A stretch of 57,979 nucleotides of DNA, taken from positions 1-57,979 of the forward strand of contig JAGNEJ010000022.1 in the NCBI GenBank assembly GCA_018003315.1, read 5' to 3'. This DNA comes from Verrucomicrobiales bacterium. GTDB lineage: Bacteria; Verrucomicrobiota; Verrucomicrobiia; Verrucomicrobiales; V1-33. A program made the position numbers and the translations under genes. Shown one piece after another: positions 16,748-24,773 of the stretch. Numbering within the stretch: position 1 is the stretch's first letter; every line of letters starts with the position of its first letter. Below the pieces are notes generated by a model, which was given only the letters and a program-made list of their open reading frames with translations, ran no database searches and was not told where the DNA came from.

Positions 16748-17359
16748 ATGTCAGCTCACGTTCTCACCATCGACGCCGCCAAGGAGGCGAAATTCACCCT
16801 TGTGGAAACCAACCGCGGCACCCAGGCCGTCCACGATGCCGTGGTCGCCATGCGGGCCAACCGCCGCACCGGCACTGCCTGCACCAAGCTCCGCGGCGAA
16901 GTCGCCGGCAACAACAAGAAAATCTACCGCCAGAAAGGCACCGGCAACGCCCGTCACGGCGACAAGCGCGCCCCGATTTTTGTGGGCGGCGGCGTGGTTT
17001 TCGGCCCGCGTCCGCGCGACTACTCCAAGCACATTTCCAGGAAGACCAAAAAGCTGGCCTTCCGCAAGGCGCTGAGCGAGCGGATCAAGGCGGGAGATGT
17101 CCTGTCCACCGGGTCCTTCGCTGTGACCGACGGGAAGACCCGCAGCTTCATCAAAGCCCTCACCGCCCTGACAGACGCCCGCAAGGTGGTCATCGTCGCC
17201 GCGGCGTTCGATGAAAAAACCTACCTCGCAGCCCGCAACTACGGCAAGGCCCTGCTGATGACTGCAGCGGAGCTGAACGCCGAGCACCTGCTCTATTTCG
17301 ACAAGATCATCCTCACGAGCGACGCCTTCGACACGCTGGCCCGCCGCACTGCCGCCTAA
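16748..17359 (+). CDS. rplD: 50S ribosomal protein L4
   Basis: 203 residues, close to the E. coli 201. The extended internal loop is recognisable by KIYRQKGTGNARHGDKRAP and FGPRPRDYSKHISRKTKKLA, which lines the exit tunnel. In gamma-proteobacteria L4 also represses the S10 operon; whether that holds here cannot be seen. AAAAGGACC stands before the start. Confidence 0.98.
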   Translation: MSAHVLTIDAAKEAKFTLVETNRGTQAVHDAVVAMRANRRTGTACTKLRGEVAGNNKKIYRQKGTGNARHGDKRAPIFVGGGVVFGPRPRDYSKHISRKTKKLAFRKALSERIKAGDVLSTGSFAVTDGKTRSFIKALTALTDARKVVIVAAAFDEKTYLAARNYGKALLMTAAELNAEHLLYFDKIILTSDAFDTLARRTAA

Positions 17360-17383
17360 CCTTCCGCCCGCATCCCTCGCGCC

Positions 17384-17668
17384 ATGAAAGACATTTTCCG
17401 CGTCATTAATACCATTCGTCTGAGCGAAAAAGCCACCCTGCTCGGAGAGACGAACAATGAATTCGTCTTCGAAGTCGATCCCAAGGCTAACAAATTGGAA
17501 ATCAAGCAGGCCGTGCAGCAGATTTTCGGCAAGAAAGTGGTGAGCGTGCGGACCATGCACTATGCCGGCAAAAAGCGCCGCCAGCGCCGTGCTGACTTCG
17601 GACGCACCGCCCATTGGAAGAAGGCCATCGTGAAGCTCAAGGCCGGAGAAAGGATCGATCTCGTCTAG
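17384..17668 (+). CDS. rplW: 50S ribosomal protein L23
   Basis: 94 residues, normal for bacterial L23. It has the expected RLSEKATLL near the start, the KLEIKQAVQQIFGKKV segment and VRTMHYAGKKRRQRR. It sits at the tunnel exit and docks trigger factor and SRP. It follows rplD after 24 bp in standard order. Confidence 0.97.
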   Translation: MKDIFRVINTIRLSEKATLLGETNNEFVFEVDPKANKLEIKQAVQQIFGKKVVSVRTMHYAGKKRRQRRADFGRTAHWKKAIVKLKAGERIDLV

Positions 17669-17726
17669 TTTTGACGCGCAATTCTTCAACCACCAGGAAC
17701 AACAAACCTGAACCAGGAATCGAATC

Positions 17727-18572
17727 ATGGCACTGAAAACCTTTCGCCCGTTCACTCCGGCCAACCGCTACAAACAGTGGCCTGGATTTGACGAAATCAC
17801 CAAATCCACTCCGGAAAAGTCCCTGCTGGCCACGAAAAAGCGTTCCGGCGGACGGAACAACCAGGGGATCATCACCTGCCGCCACATCGGCGGCGGGCAC
17901 AAGAAAAAATACCGGATCGTCGATTTCAAGCGCACCAAGCGCGACTGTGCTGCCAGCGTGGTGGGCATCGAGTATGATCCAAACCGCTCCGCCCGCATTG
18001 CCCTGCTGGAATATGCTGACGGCACCAAATCCTACATCCTGGCCCCGACCGGCTTGAAGGTGGGCGCCAAGGTGGTCTCCGGAGAGAAAGCCGCCCCCGA
18101 GGTTGGCAATGCGCTGCCACTGCGCGTGATTCCGCTCGGCACGGCGATTCACAACGTGGAACTGATTCCGGGCCGCGGAGGACGCATTGCACGTTCCGCT
18201 GGACAGTCGGTCATGCTCAACAACCGTGAAGGCAACTACGCGCTGGTGAAGATGCCATCTGGTGAAATCCGGAAAATCCATGCCGATTGTTACGCCACCG
18301 TCGGCACGGTGGGGAACAGCGAGCACATGAATGTCATTTCCGGCAAAGCCGGACGCACCCGCTGGCTCGGCGTGCGCCCGACCGTCCGCGGCATGACCAT
18401 GAACCCGATCGACCACCCCAACGGCGGTGGTGAAGGACGCTCCAAATCCGGCGGCGGACGCAAGCACCTCAAGAGCCCATGGGGGCACGCCAAGGGACAG
18501 AAAACCCGCAAGAAATACCACAAGACGGACAAATTCATCGTGCAGCGCCGCAATGCCAAAAAGTCCGGCTAG
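17727..18572 (+). CDS. rplB: 50S ribosomal protein L2
   Basis: 281 residues, the usual 270-280. Motifs seen: [25 protein letters not shown] near the N-terminus (written here as [10 protein letters not shown] then [12 protein letters not shown]), [13 protein letters not shown], and the C-terminal [24 protein letters not shown] with the His required for peptidyl transferase activity. The second element of the assembly core, it binds 23S rRNA. Confidence 0.98.
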   Translation: MALKTFRPFTPANRYKQWPGFDEITKSTPEKSLLATKKRSGGRNNQGIITCRHIGGGHKKKYRIVDFKRTKRDCAASVVGIEYDPNRSARIALLEYADGTKSYILAPTGLKVGAKVVSGEKAAPEVGNALPLRVIPLGTAIHNVELIPGRGGRIARSAGQSVMLNNREGNYALVKMPSGEIRKIHADCYATVGTVGNSEHMNVISGKAGRTRWLGVRPTVRGMTMNPIDHPNGGGEGRSKSGGGRKHLKSPWGHAKGQKTRKKYHKTDKFIVQRRNAKKSG

Positions 18573-18612
18573 GTCCCTGTCCTGAGATCGCCACTTCCTA
18601 CCATTTATTCCC

Positions 18613-18891
18613 ATGCCACGTTCCCTGAAAAAAGGCCCGTTTGTGGAGCAGAAGCTGCTCCTGAAAATCGACAAGCTCAACGAAGCCGAGCAAAAGCGTC
18701 CGATTAAAACCTGGTCACGCCGGTCCATGATCACTCCGGATTTTGTCGGACACACGTTCCTCGTCCACAATGGAAAGGATTTCGCCAGCGTTTACGTGAC
18801 CGAAAACATGGTCGGCCACAAACTCGGTGAATTTGCGCCCACCCGAATTTTCAAAGGCCACGGCGCCCACACCGCCAAGGTGGCGAAGTAA
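18613..18891 (+). CDS. rpsS: 30S ribosomal protein S19
   Basis: 92 residues with the family start [16 protein letters not shown], then [22 protein letters not shown] and [12 protein letters not shown]19 sits in the 30S head next to S13. In the common S10 operon rplV, rpsC, rplP, rpmC and rpsQ would follow; here a strong terminator starts 43 bp downstream and the next gene is on the other strand. Confidence 0.98.
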   Translation: MPRSLKKGPFVEQKLLLKIDKLNEAEQKRPIKTWSRRSMITPDFVGHTFLVHNGKDFASVYVTENMVGHKLGEFAPTRIFKGHGAHTAKVAK

Positions 18892-18934
18892 GCTTCCCCG
18901 CTCGAACCGGCCCCCAAACCGGTCGCTTTTCAAA

Positions 18935-18970
18935 AACGGCCGTCTGCATTGCGCAGGCGGCCGTTTTTTC
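18935..18970 (+). terminator. Rho-independent terminator ending the S10 operon segment
   Basis: A 13-bp stem with one G-U pair (18935-18947 with 18953-18965), a 5-base loop, and a run of T at 18964-18969. A-rich bases precede the left arm, so it may also work for the convergent exonuclease gene on the minus strand. Confidence 0.9.
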
Positions 18971-18991
18971 ATTCAGTCCCCGACGCCTGCC

Positions 18992-20014
18992 TCATCCCTC
19001 CGCGGTCAGGAAGTCAAATTCCAACTGGTCCTCGCCCTTGAGGCACCAGGCATTCCACCGACGGCGGCGGAGTGTGGCGGCGAAATCCCGACAAAATCCG
19101 TGCGTGGTCAGGATGCGCCCCGGTTGCACGCGTTCGACCAACTGCAGCAGTTCCGGGAAGTCGGCGTGGTCAGAGAGAGGAAATGCCGCATCCACCCGGA
19201 ATCGGAACCTGGCGCCGGATGGCAGTGCCCAGCCGCTGAGCATGGCGGTGGCGGTCCCTCGGATGCCAGCAAGGATGGGGCCGCGGACGGCATTGGGCGG
19301 CATGACCAGCACCCGTCCCGGTGCGAGCACCATCGCGTTTTCAGCAGTGACCGTATGGAACGGCGGAAATGTCAGGCCGAGGGTTTCGTACACCTGACAC
19401 ATCGCGGCAATGCCCGGATGCACCGCCAGTGGGAAGTCGGCACCATCGAACAGGCGCAATATTTCCTGAGCCTTGCCCAGGGCATAGCCCAGCAGAACCG
19501 GGGTTCTTCCATCGTCCAACTGGCATCGGCACCAGTGGAGCACCTGTTGCCGGATTTCCTCGCGCGGGGGAAAGACGTAGCCTGGCCGCCCAAAGGTGCA
19601 TTCCATGATGAGCGTGTCTGCCGTCTGCGGAGCGGCGGGCTCAGCCGCAGGACTGGCGCGCAGTTTGAAATCGCCGGTATAGAGGAGCGAAGCGCCATCT
19701 GAGAGCCGGGTCACATGCACCATCGCCGAGCCGAGGATGTGTCCGGCGGGGAGCAGTTCGATGCGGTGGCCCTGCTGTTCCCACGGTGCATGATAGGGGC
19801 GGACATCGTAGGCGGCGCGTTTTCTGGGATAACGCTGCTGGAGGATGGCCGCCGTACCCGGGGTGGCCGTGGTGGTTCCGTGCGGGGCCACATGGTCGGA
19901 ATGCCCGTGAGTCACGATCGCCAGGGGCCGGGCGGTTTGCGGGTCCAGCCACACTCCGGCCTGCGGCAGAAAAATGCCGCGGTTGTTTTCAACGGGAATG
20001 AAGCCGGAGGACAC
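18992..20014 (-). CDS. MBL-fold exonuclease-like protein (ligase-associated family)
   Basis: About 340 residues. The metallo-beta-lactamase core is shown by THGHSDHV, the later AGHILGSAMVHV, YTGDFKL, and the beta-CASP part with SDHADF and LTTHGF. The start RGIFLPQAGVWLDP and overall layout match the ligase-associated DNA exonuclease family, which usually sits beside an ATP-dependent DNA ligase and helicase; neither is here. Start is uncertain: GTG at 20014 gives the usual family length, with longer GTG options at 20065 and 20089. A related RNA-processing function is possible. Confidence 0.82.
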   Translation of the reverse strand: MSSGFIPVENNRGIFLPQAGVWLDPQTARPLAIVTHGHSDHVAPHGTTTATPGTAAILQQRYPRKRAAYDVRPYHAPWEQQGHRIELLPAGHILGSAMVHVTRLSDGASLLYTGDFKLRASPAAEPAAPQTADTLIMECTFGRPGYVFPPREEIRQQVLHWCRCQLDDGRTPVLLGYALGKAQEILRLFDGADFPLAVHPGIAAMCQVYETLGLTFPPFHTVTAENAMVLAPGRVLVMPPNAVRGPILAGIRGTATAMLSGWALPSGARFRFRVDAAFPLSDHADFPELLQLVERVQPGRILTTHGFCRDFAATLRRRRWNAWCLKGEDQLEFDFLTAEG

Positions 20015-20119
20015 GGAAAAACGCAAAGGGAGCGGCCCTCCAACGGCCTGGCAAGCGGAATGCACGCCGAGCCATGCCGGCGTTGACACCCGGCGGATTT
20101 CCGGAAAGGTGGCCGGGCC

Positions 20120-21280
20120 ATGTCCCGTCCGCTTCCCTGTTCCGAGCTTGATCTCTCTCTTGTGCCCAGCCCTTCGTTTGTGGTCGATCTGGGCTGTTTG
20201 CGGCGCAATCTGGCAGTGCTGCGCGACGTGCAGGAACGCAGCGGCGCAAAGATCCTCCTCGCCCTGAAGGGATTCGCCATGTGGAGCACGTTTCCATTGG
20301 TCCGCGAATCGCTGGCCGGCGTGTGCGCCAGCGGCCCGTGGGAGGCCAGACTGGGGCGGGAGAAATTTGACCGGGAGGTCCATGTGTATGCCCCGGCGTT
20401 CACCGACGACGACCTGGAGGAAACCCTGCCTCTGGCCGACAAGATCAGCTTCAACTCCGCGGCCCAGTGGCGGCGGTTTCGCCGCCGGGTGAAATCCTGC
20501 GGACGGGAGATCGAGTGCAGCATCCGGGTCAATCCGGAATGCTCCACCGGAAACGTGCCGCTGTATGATCCCTGCGTGGCGGGCAGCCGCCTTGGGCAGA
20601 TCGCATCCGGCATCACGGAGGACGACATCGCCGGGCTCGACGGGCTCCATTTTCACACCCTCTGCGAACAGAACTCCGATGCCCTGGAACAGACTCTGGA
20701 AGCCTTCAGCGCACGGTTCGGCAAATTCATGCCGCGCCTGAAATGGCTCAATATGGGCGGCGGCCACCACATCACGCGGGCGGACTACGACCGCGAACGC
20801 CTGATCCGGCTGGTTAGGACTGCCCGGGAACAGTGGGGTGTGGAGGTGTATCTGGAACCGGGTGAAGCCATTGCCCTTGGCACCGGGGTGCTCATCGGCT
20901 CGGTTGTGGACCTGACCTGGAATGCGCTGGACATTGCCATTGTCGATGTTTCCGCCTCCGCCCACATGCCCGACACTCTGGAAATGCCCTACCGTCCGGA
21001 GATTCGCGGTGCCGGACTGCCGGGAACACTGGCTTCCACCGCCCGCCTGGGCGGCCTGACATGCCTGGCCGGCGATGTCATCGGCGACTATTCATTCGCT
21101 GCGCCATTGGAAATCGGGCAGCGGCTCGTCTTCGAAGACATGGCGCACTACACCATGGTCAAGACCACCTTTTTCAATGGAGTCAAACATCCGGCGCTCT
21201 GCACATGGGACCCTGACACACGGGAATTGAACGTGGTGCGGCGGTTCCGTTACGAGGACTACCGCGACCGCCTTTCCTAG
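20120..21280 (+). CDS. nspC: Carboxynorspermidine decarboxylase
   Basis: 386 residues, the normal NspC size. It is a PLP fold III decarboxylase: the PLP Lys is K50 in LLALKGFAMWS, the glycine loop is MGGGHHI, and the C-terminal active-site Cys is in LTCLAGDVIGDY. It makes norspermidine or spermidine from the carboxy-precursor in the polyamine pathway that begins with aspartate semialdehyde. The partner dehydrogenase gene, often adjacent, is not in this window. The start codon lies in a region divergent from the exonuclease gene. Confidence 0.93.
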   Translation: MSRPLPCSELDLSLVPSPSFVVDLGCLRRNLAVLRDVQERSGAKILLALKGFAMWSTFPLVRESLAGVCASGPWEARLGREKFDREVHVYAPAFTDDDLEETLPLADKISFNSAAQWRRFRRRVKSCGREIECSIRVNPECSTGNVPLYDPCVAGSRLGQIASGITEDDIAGLDGLHFHTLCEQNSDALEQTLEAFSARFGKFMPRLKWLNMGGGHHITRADYDRERLIRLVRTAREQWGVEVYLEPGEAIALGTGVLIGSVVDLTWNALDIAIVDVSASAHMPDTLEMPYRPEIRGAGLPGTLASTARLGGLTCLAGDVIGDYSFAAPLEIGQRLVFEDMAHYTMVKTTFFNGVKHPALCTWDPDTRELNVVRRFRYEDYRDRLS

Positions 21281-21398
21281 CTCTCCGGAGGCAGGTGAAC
21301 CGGGGAACTCCGGGTCTCCTGGCGCCGGTTCCGAACCGAAACATGCAGGCGGTGTTTGACTCGACAAAAACCGGCGGCAACTGTGCCGTTCGTTCCCC

Positions 21399-22262
21399 AT
21401 GCTCCGCGCTCAGTTGAAAATTCTCGCAGCCATCCTGGCCCTCGGCGTGCTGGGGGGAACGGTGGTGGGTGCCTTGTATTTCTGGGAAAAAATCTTCAAG
21501 CCGGACGCCGCCACCAGCAAGGAACTGAACGCCGTTCTGGCGGCCAAGGCAGGCAAGGCGGACCCGGGCAGGGCCGTTTACGCCCAGGGCATGGAACTCA
21601 TCCGCCACAATGACCTGGAGGCAGCCAGGGAAAAGCTGCGCATGGTGACCCGCATTTACCCGGATTCCGAATTCTTTGACGATTCCCGCCGCGTGCTGGG
21701 CGAAATGAACCTGGACCGGCTGTTTTCCCGTGCTCCCATGCCGGGAAAACTGGAATACACCGTGGGGCCGCGCGAACCGGGACTGGATCCTATCGCAAAA
21801 AAAAACCGCACCACCATTCCGTTCATCCGCCGCATCAACAACCTCAGCGGTACGGTCATCCATCCCGGCGACCACCTCATCCTTTTCCCATTGGATTTTG
21901 AAATCGAAGTCCGGGTATCGCGCCAGACCCTGACGCTGTTGCAGAAGGGCGAATTCTTCAAGGACTACTCCATCGTCGAGTTCAACCTTGGTACCAGCAA
22001 GCTGCCCAGCGCCACCTACATCGGCACCAAGCCCGCCTTCATCGCCGGCAAGGCCGTGCGGGACTTCGACCCACACTACACCTCCGCACGCAAGTGGCTG
22101 CAGACGGTTTCCAAGCCCGGCCGCCCCGGCGTGATCTTCTGCGCCGCTCCGAAGAAAAAGGATGACGGAACGCCCAACGGCATTTATCTGGACGAGGCTG
22201 ACATTGAGGAACTTTCCACCATTGTGCGCCTCAATACTCCCGTGAAATTCATCCAGCGCTGA
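21399..22262 (+). CDS. Membrane-anchored LysM-like / degenerate L,D-transpeptidase-fold protein
   Basis: 287 residues: an N-terminal membrane anchor (about 8-28), a TPR-like helical part (AREKLRMVTRIYPDSEFFDDSRR), a LysM-like stretch (IAKKNRTTIPFIRRINNL...IHPGDHLIL), then a region that runs like a YkuD L,D-transpeptidase: VRVSRQTLTLLQKGEFFKDYSIVEF..., GTSKLPSATYIG, and DEADIEELSTIVRLNTPV at the end. In active enzymes the last block is preceded by SHGC(I/V)R; here that place reads NGIYLDE, so the catalytic Cys and His are absent. It is therefore probably a non-catalytic cell-wall-binding or scaffold protein. A run of nine A (21797-21805) lies in the coding sequence. Confidence 0.7.
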   Translation: MLRAQLKILAAILALGVLGGTVVGALYFWEKIFKPDAATSKELNAVLAAKAGKADPGRAVYAQGMELIRHNDLEAAREKLRMVTRIYPDSEFFDDSRRVLGEMNLDRLFSRAPMPGKLEYTVGPREPGLDPIAKKNRTTIPFIRRINNLSGTVIHPGDHLILFPLDFEIEVRVSRQTLTLLQKGEFFKDYSIVEFNLGTSKLPSATYIGTKPAFIAGKAVRDFDPHYTSARKWLQTVSKPGRPGVIFCAAPKKKDDGTPNGIYLDEADIEELSTIVRLNTPVKFIQR

Positions 22263-22334
22263 ACACCTCTTTCCCGATTCAGCCCCCCCCCCGCTGCAAC
22301 GCTCCCGCCGCATTTCCCGACTTTTCCCGCATCC

Positions 22335-23336
22335 ATGAAACTGCAGCCCCTGGAGTTCGAAAAACCCATCATCGAATTGGAAAAGCAACTGGAGAGCCTG
22401 CAGTGGCGCTCCGCCTCCCAGGACATCGACGTCAGCGGGGAGATCGCCTCCATGCAGGAAAAAATCCGCCAAACCCGCGAGGAAATTTACCGCGGTCTTT
22501 CCGCTTGGCAGCGCGTCCAGATCGCCCGGCATCCCGCCCGGCCCTACATGCTCGACTACGTCACCCGCTGCTGCACCGACTGGGTGGAAATCCACGGCGA
22601 CCGGCATTTCGGAGACGACCGTGCCATGCCCTGCGGCTTTGCCACCATCGCGGGCATCCGCTGCGTCATCATCGGCCATCAGAAAGGCCGCGACACCAAG
22701 GACAACATCCTGCGCAATTTCGGCTGCGCCCACCCGGAGGGCTACCGCAAGGCCCTGCGGCTCATGCGGCTCGCGGAAAAATTCAGCCTGCCCATCGTCG
22801 CGCTCATTGACACTCCCGGCGCCTACCCCGGCATCGGCGCGGAGGAACGCAACATCGCCGAGGCCATCGCATTCAACCTCCGGGAAATGATGAGCCTGCG
22901 CACCCCCATCGTCGCCGTCATCCTGGGCGAAGGCGGCTCGGGCGGAGCACTGGGTATCGGGGTGGCAGACCGCGTCCTGATGATGGAAAATGCCTACTAC
23001 TCGGTCATCAGCCCCGAAGGCTGCGCCGCCATTCTTTGGAAGCACCGCCAGCACGCCCCGGAAGCCGCCGAAGCCCTCAAAATCACGGCCTCCGACCTTC
23101 AGCGCCTCCAGATTGTCGATGAAGTCGTTTCCGAACCTGTTGGCGGAGCCCATCACGACCACCAGACCGCCGCCCAGAATCTCAAATCCGCGGTCATGCA
23201 CAATCTCATCGCACTCGGCAAAATGCCCGCGGACGAGTTGCTGCAGCGCCGCTATGAAAAATTCCGCCGCTTTGGAGCCTTCGAGGAATCCGCCCCGCAA
23301 CCGTCCACTATTGCCTCTGCGACCGAAGATTCGTGA
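22335..23336 (+). CDS. accA: Acetyl-CoA carboxylase carboxyltransferase subunit alpha
   Basis: 333 residues, normal for AccA. The start EFEKPIIELEKQLESL, then GDRHFGDDRAMPCGFA, GRDTKDNILRNFGCAHPEGYRKALRLM, PGAYPGIGAEERN and GEGGSGGALGIGVADRVLM are all family blocks. With AccD it transfers carboxyl from biotin to acetyl-CoA, the first step of fatty acid synthesis. AccD is not in the window. A run of ten C (22283-22292) lies 42 bp upstream of the start. The stop overlaps the next gene's GTG start (GTGA). Confidence 0.97.
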   Translation: MKLQPLEFEKPIIELEKQLESLQWRSASQDIDVSGEIASMQEKIRQTREEIYRGLSAWQRVQIARHPARPYMLDYVTRCCTDWVEIHGDRHFGDDRAMPCGFATIAGIRCVIIGHQKGRDTKDNILRNFGCAHPEGYRKALRLMRLAEKFSLPIVALIDTPGAYPGIGAEERNIAEAIAFNLREMMSLRTPIVAVILGEGGSGGALGIGVADRVLMMENAYYSVISPEGCAAILWKHRQHAPEAAEALKITASDLQRLQIVDEVVSEPVGGAHHDHQTAAQNLKSAVMHNLIALGKMPADELLQRRYEKFRRFGAFEESAPQPSTIASATEDS

Positions 23337-23620
23337 AACTCACATCCGAAGAACGTGAACTGGCCTGGCTGGGAGATGCCGTGCTCTCCCTGTTTTCCCG
23401 TCAGAAAATCCTGCAGGAAGGCCGCGGCATGGACCAGGAAAGGCTCGCCGCCATGACCAGCAACCAATTCCTCAGCTGCTTCGGAAACCCCACCCGCATC
23501 GAAGCCGCCATCGGCCTCACCTTCCAGCAGCACGGCCTGGACTCCGCCTTCGCCAAGATTGAAGCGGATCTTCTCCCCGTGTTCGGACGCCAGTGGAAAA
23601 ACCGCGGCCGCAAATCCTAG
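23333..23620 (+). CDS. Small RNase III-domain protein (Mini-III-like)
   Basis: 95 residues starting with GTG inside the accA stop (GTGA overlap), so it is translationally coupled. ERELAWLGDAVLSLFSRQKIL corresponds to the RNase III signature (catalytic Asp in LGDAV), MTSNQFLS to the next conserved helix, and RIEAAIGLTFQQHG to the block holding the second catalytic acidic residue. There is no double-stranded RNA-binding domain. Mini-III, which trims 23S rRNA precursors in Firmicutes, is about 130 residues, so this is shorter; activity is plausible but not certain. Confidence 0.7.
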   Translation: MKLTSEERELAWLGDAVLSLFSRQKILQEGRGMDQERLAAMTSNQFLSCFGNPTRIEAAIGLTFQQHGLDSAFAKIEADLLPVFGRQWKNRGRKS

Positions 23621-23726
23621 CAATCGACCCTCAGCGTGAATGCGGCAGGGCACCGGCTGCATGTCTTGCAGGGGACACCATTCTCCCGGCTTGCGCGGAC
23701 TGGAGGGATTTCCTAGTGTGGCCGCC

Positions 23727-24728
23727 ATGTCACCGACCATGAAAGCGATGATTCTCCGCGAATTCGGCGGGCCGGAAGTGCTTTGCGAAACGGAAATTCC
23801 ACGGCCCGGCATCCGGCCCGGACACCTGCTGGTGAGGGTGCGGGCGTCCAGCGTGAATCCAGTGGATGCCAAGATCCGCCGGGGGATGCTGGCGGCGATC
23901 GCACCGGATCCTCCCACCGTGCTGGGCTGCGACATGGCTGGGGTGGTGGAGGAAGTGGGGGAAGGGGTGAATGATTTTGCCGTGGGCGATGAGGTTTACG
24001 GCTGCGCCAGCGGAGTGAAGGGCTGCGGCGGAGCCCTGGCCGAATGGCTGGTGGCAGATGCAGCGCTGGTGGCGCGGAAACCGCAAACGCTTTCCTTTGC
24101 GGAAGCGGCCGCCCTGCCGCTCGTGGGCATCACGTCCTGGGAAGGTTTGTTCGACCGTGCGGACCTGCAGACGGGCCGCACCGCACTGGTGCATGGCGGG
24201 GCGGGCGGAGTCGGGCACATGGCCGTGCAGCTTGCGGTGAGCCGGGGAGCCCGCGTGTTTGCCACCGTTTCCACTTCGGAAAAGGCGGCGCTGGTGCGGC
24301 GCTGCGGGGCCGAGCCGGTTTTTTACCGCGAAAAATCGGTCCAGGAATATGTGGATGAATGCACGGGCGGAGCGGGCTTCGATCTGGTGTTCGACACCGT
24401 GGGGGGGGACAATGTGGCGGGGTCTTTTGCGGCGGCGGCAGTCTGCGGGACGGTGGTCAGCATTTCCACGCGGACCACGGCTGACCTTTCGCCGCTGCAC
24501 GCCAAGGGGCTCTCCCTCCATGTGGTGTTCATGCTCATTCCCATGCTGTTCAACCTCCGCCGGGCCCGCCACGGCGAAATCCTCCGGCAGATCGCCGCCC
24601 TGGCGGAGGCCGGCAAGCTCCAGCCGATCATTGACCCGCAGCAGTTCTCCTTCCGCGAAGCCGCAGCAGCCCATGCCCATCTGGAGAGCGGGCGGGCCGT
24701 GGGGAAAATCGTCCTAACTGGATTCTGA
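23727..24728 (+). CDS. Zinc-independent MDR-family oxidoreductase (quinone reductase-like)
   Basis: About 333 residues of the medium-chain dehydrogenase/reductase fold: MKAMILREFGGPEVL at the start, RVRASSVNPVDAKIR, VLGCDMAGVVEEVG, the NADPH-binding HGGAGGVGHMAVQLA, FDLVFDTVGG and the closing ESGRAVGKIVL. The structural and catalytic zinc Cys clusters of alcohol dehydrogenases are missing, pointing to the quinone oxidoreductase/enoyl reductase branch. Substrate unknown. ATG at 23727 is used; an in-frame ATG at 23739 (MKAMIL) fits the family start equally well. Confidence 0.88.
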   Translation: MSPTMKAMILREFGGPEVLCETEIPRPGIRPGHLLVRVRASSVNPVDAKIRRGMLAAIAPDPPTVLGCDMAGVVEEVGEGVNDFAVGDEVYGCASGVKGCGGALAEWLVADAALVARKPQTLSFAEAAALPLVGITSWEGLFDRADLQTGRTALVHGGAGGVGHMAVQLAVSRGARVFATVSTSEKAALVRRCGAEPVFYREKSVQEYVDECTGGAGFDLVFDTVGGDNVAGSFAAAAVCGTVVSISTRTTADLSPLHAKGLSLHVVFMLIPMLFNLRRARHGEILRQIAALAEAGKLQPIIDPQQFSFREAAAAHAHLESGRAVGKIVLTGF

Positions 24729-24773
24729 GCCAGTGCACCGGCAGACTGCCATGTTTCCGTCATCCACCATTCC

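Noticed and set aside
21183-23300. 705-codon open frame on the minus strand
   Set aside because: It runs antisense to accA and the transpeptidase-like gene. High GC makes long antisense frames common; no domain is visible in it.
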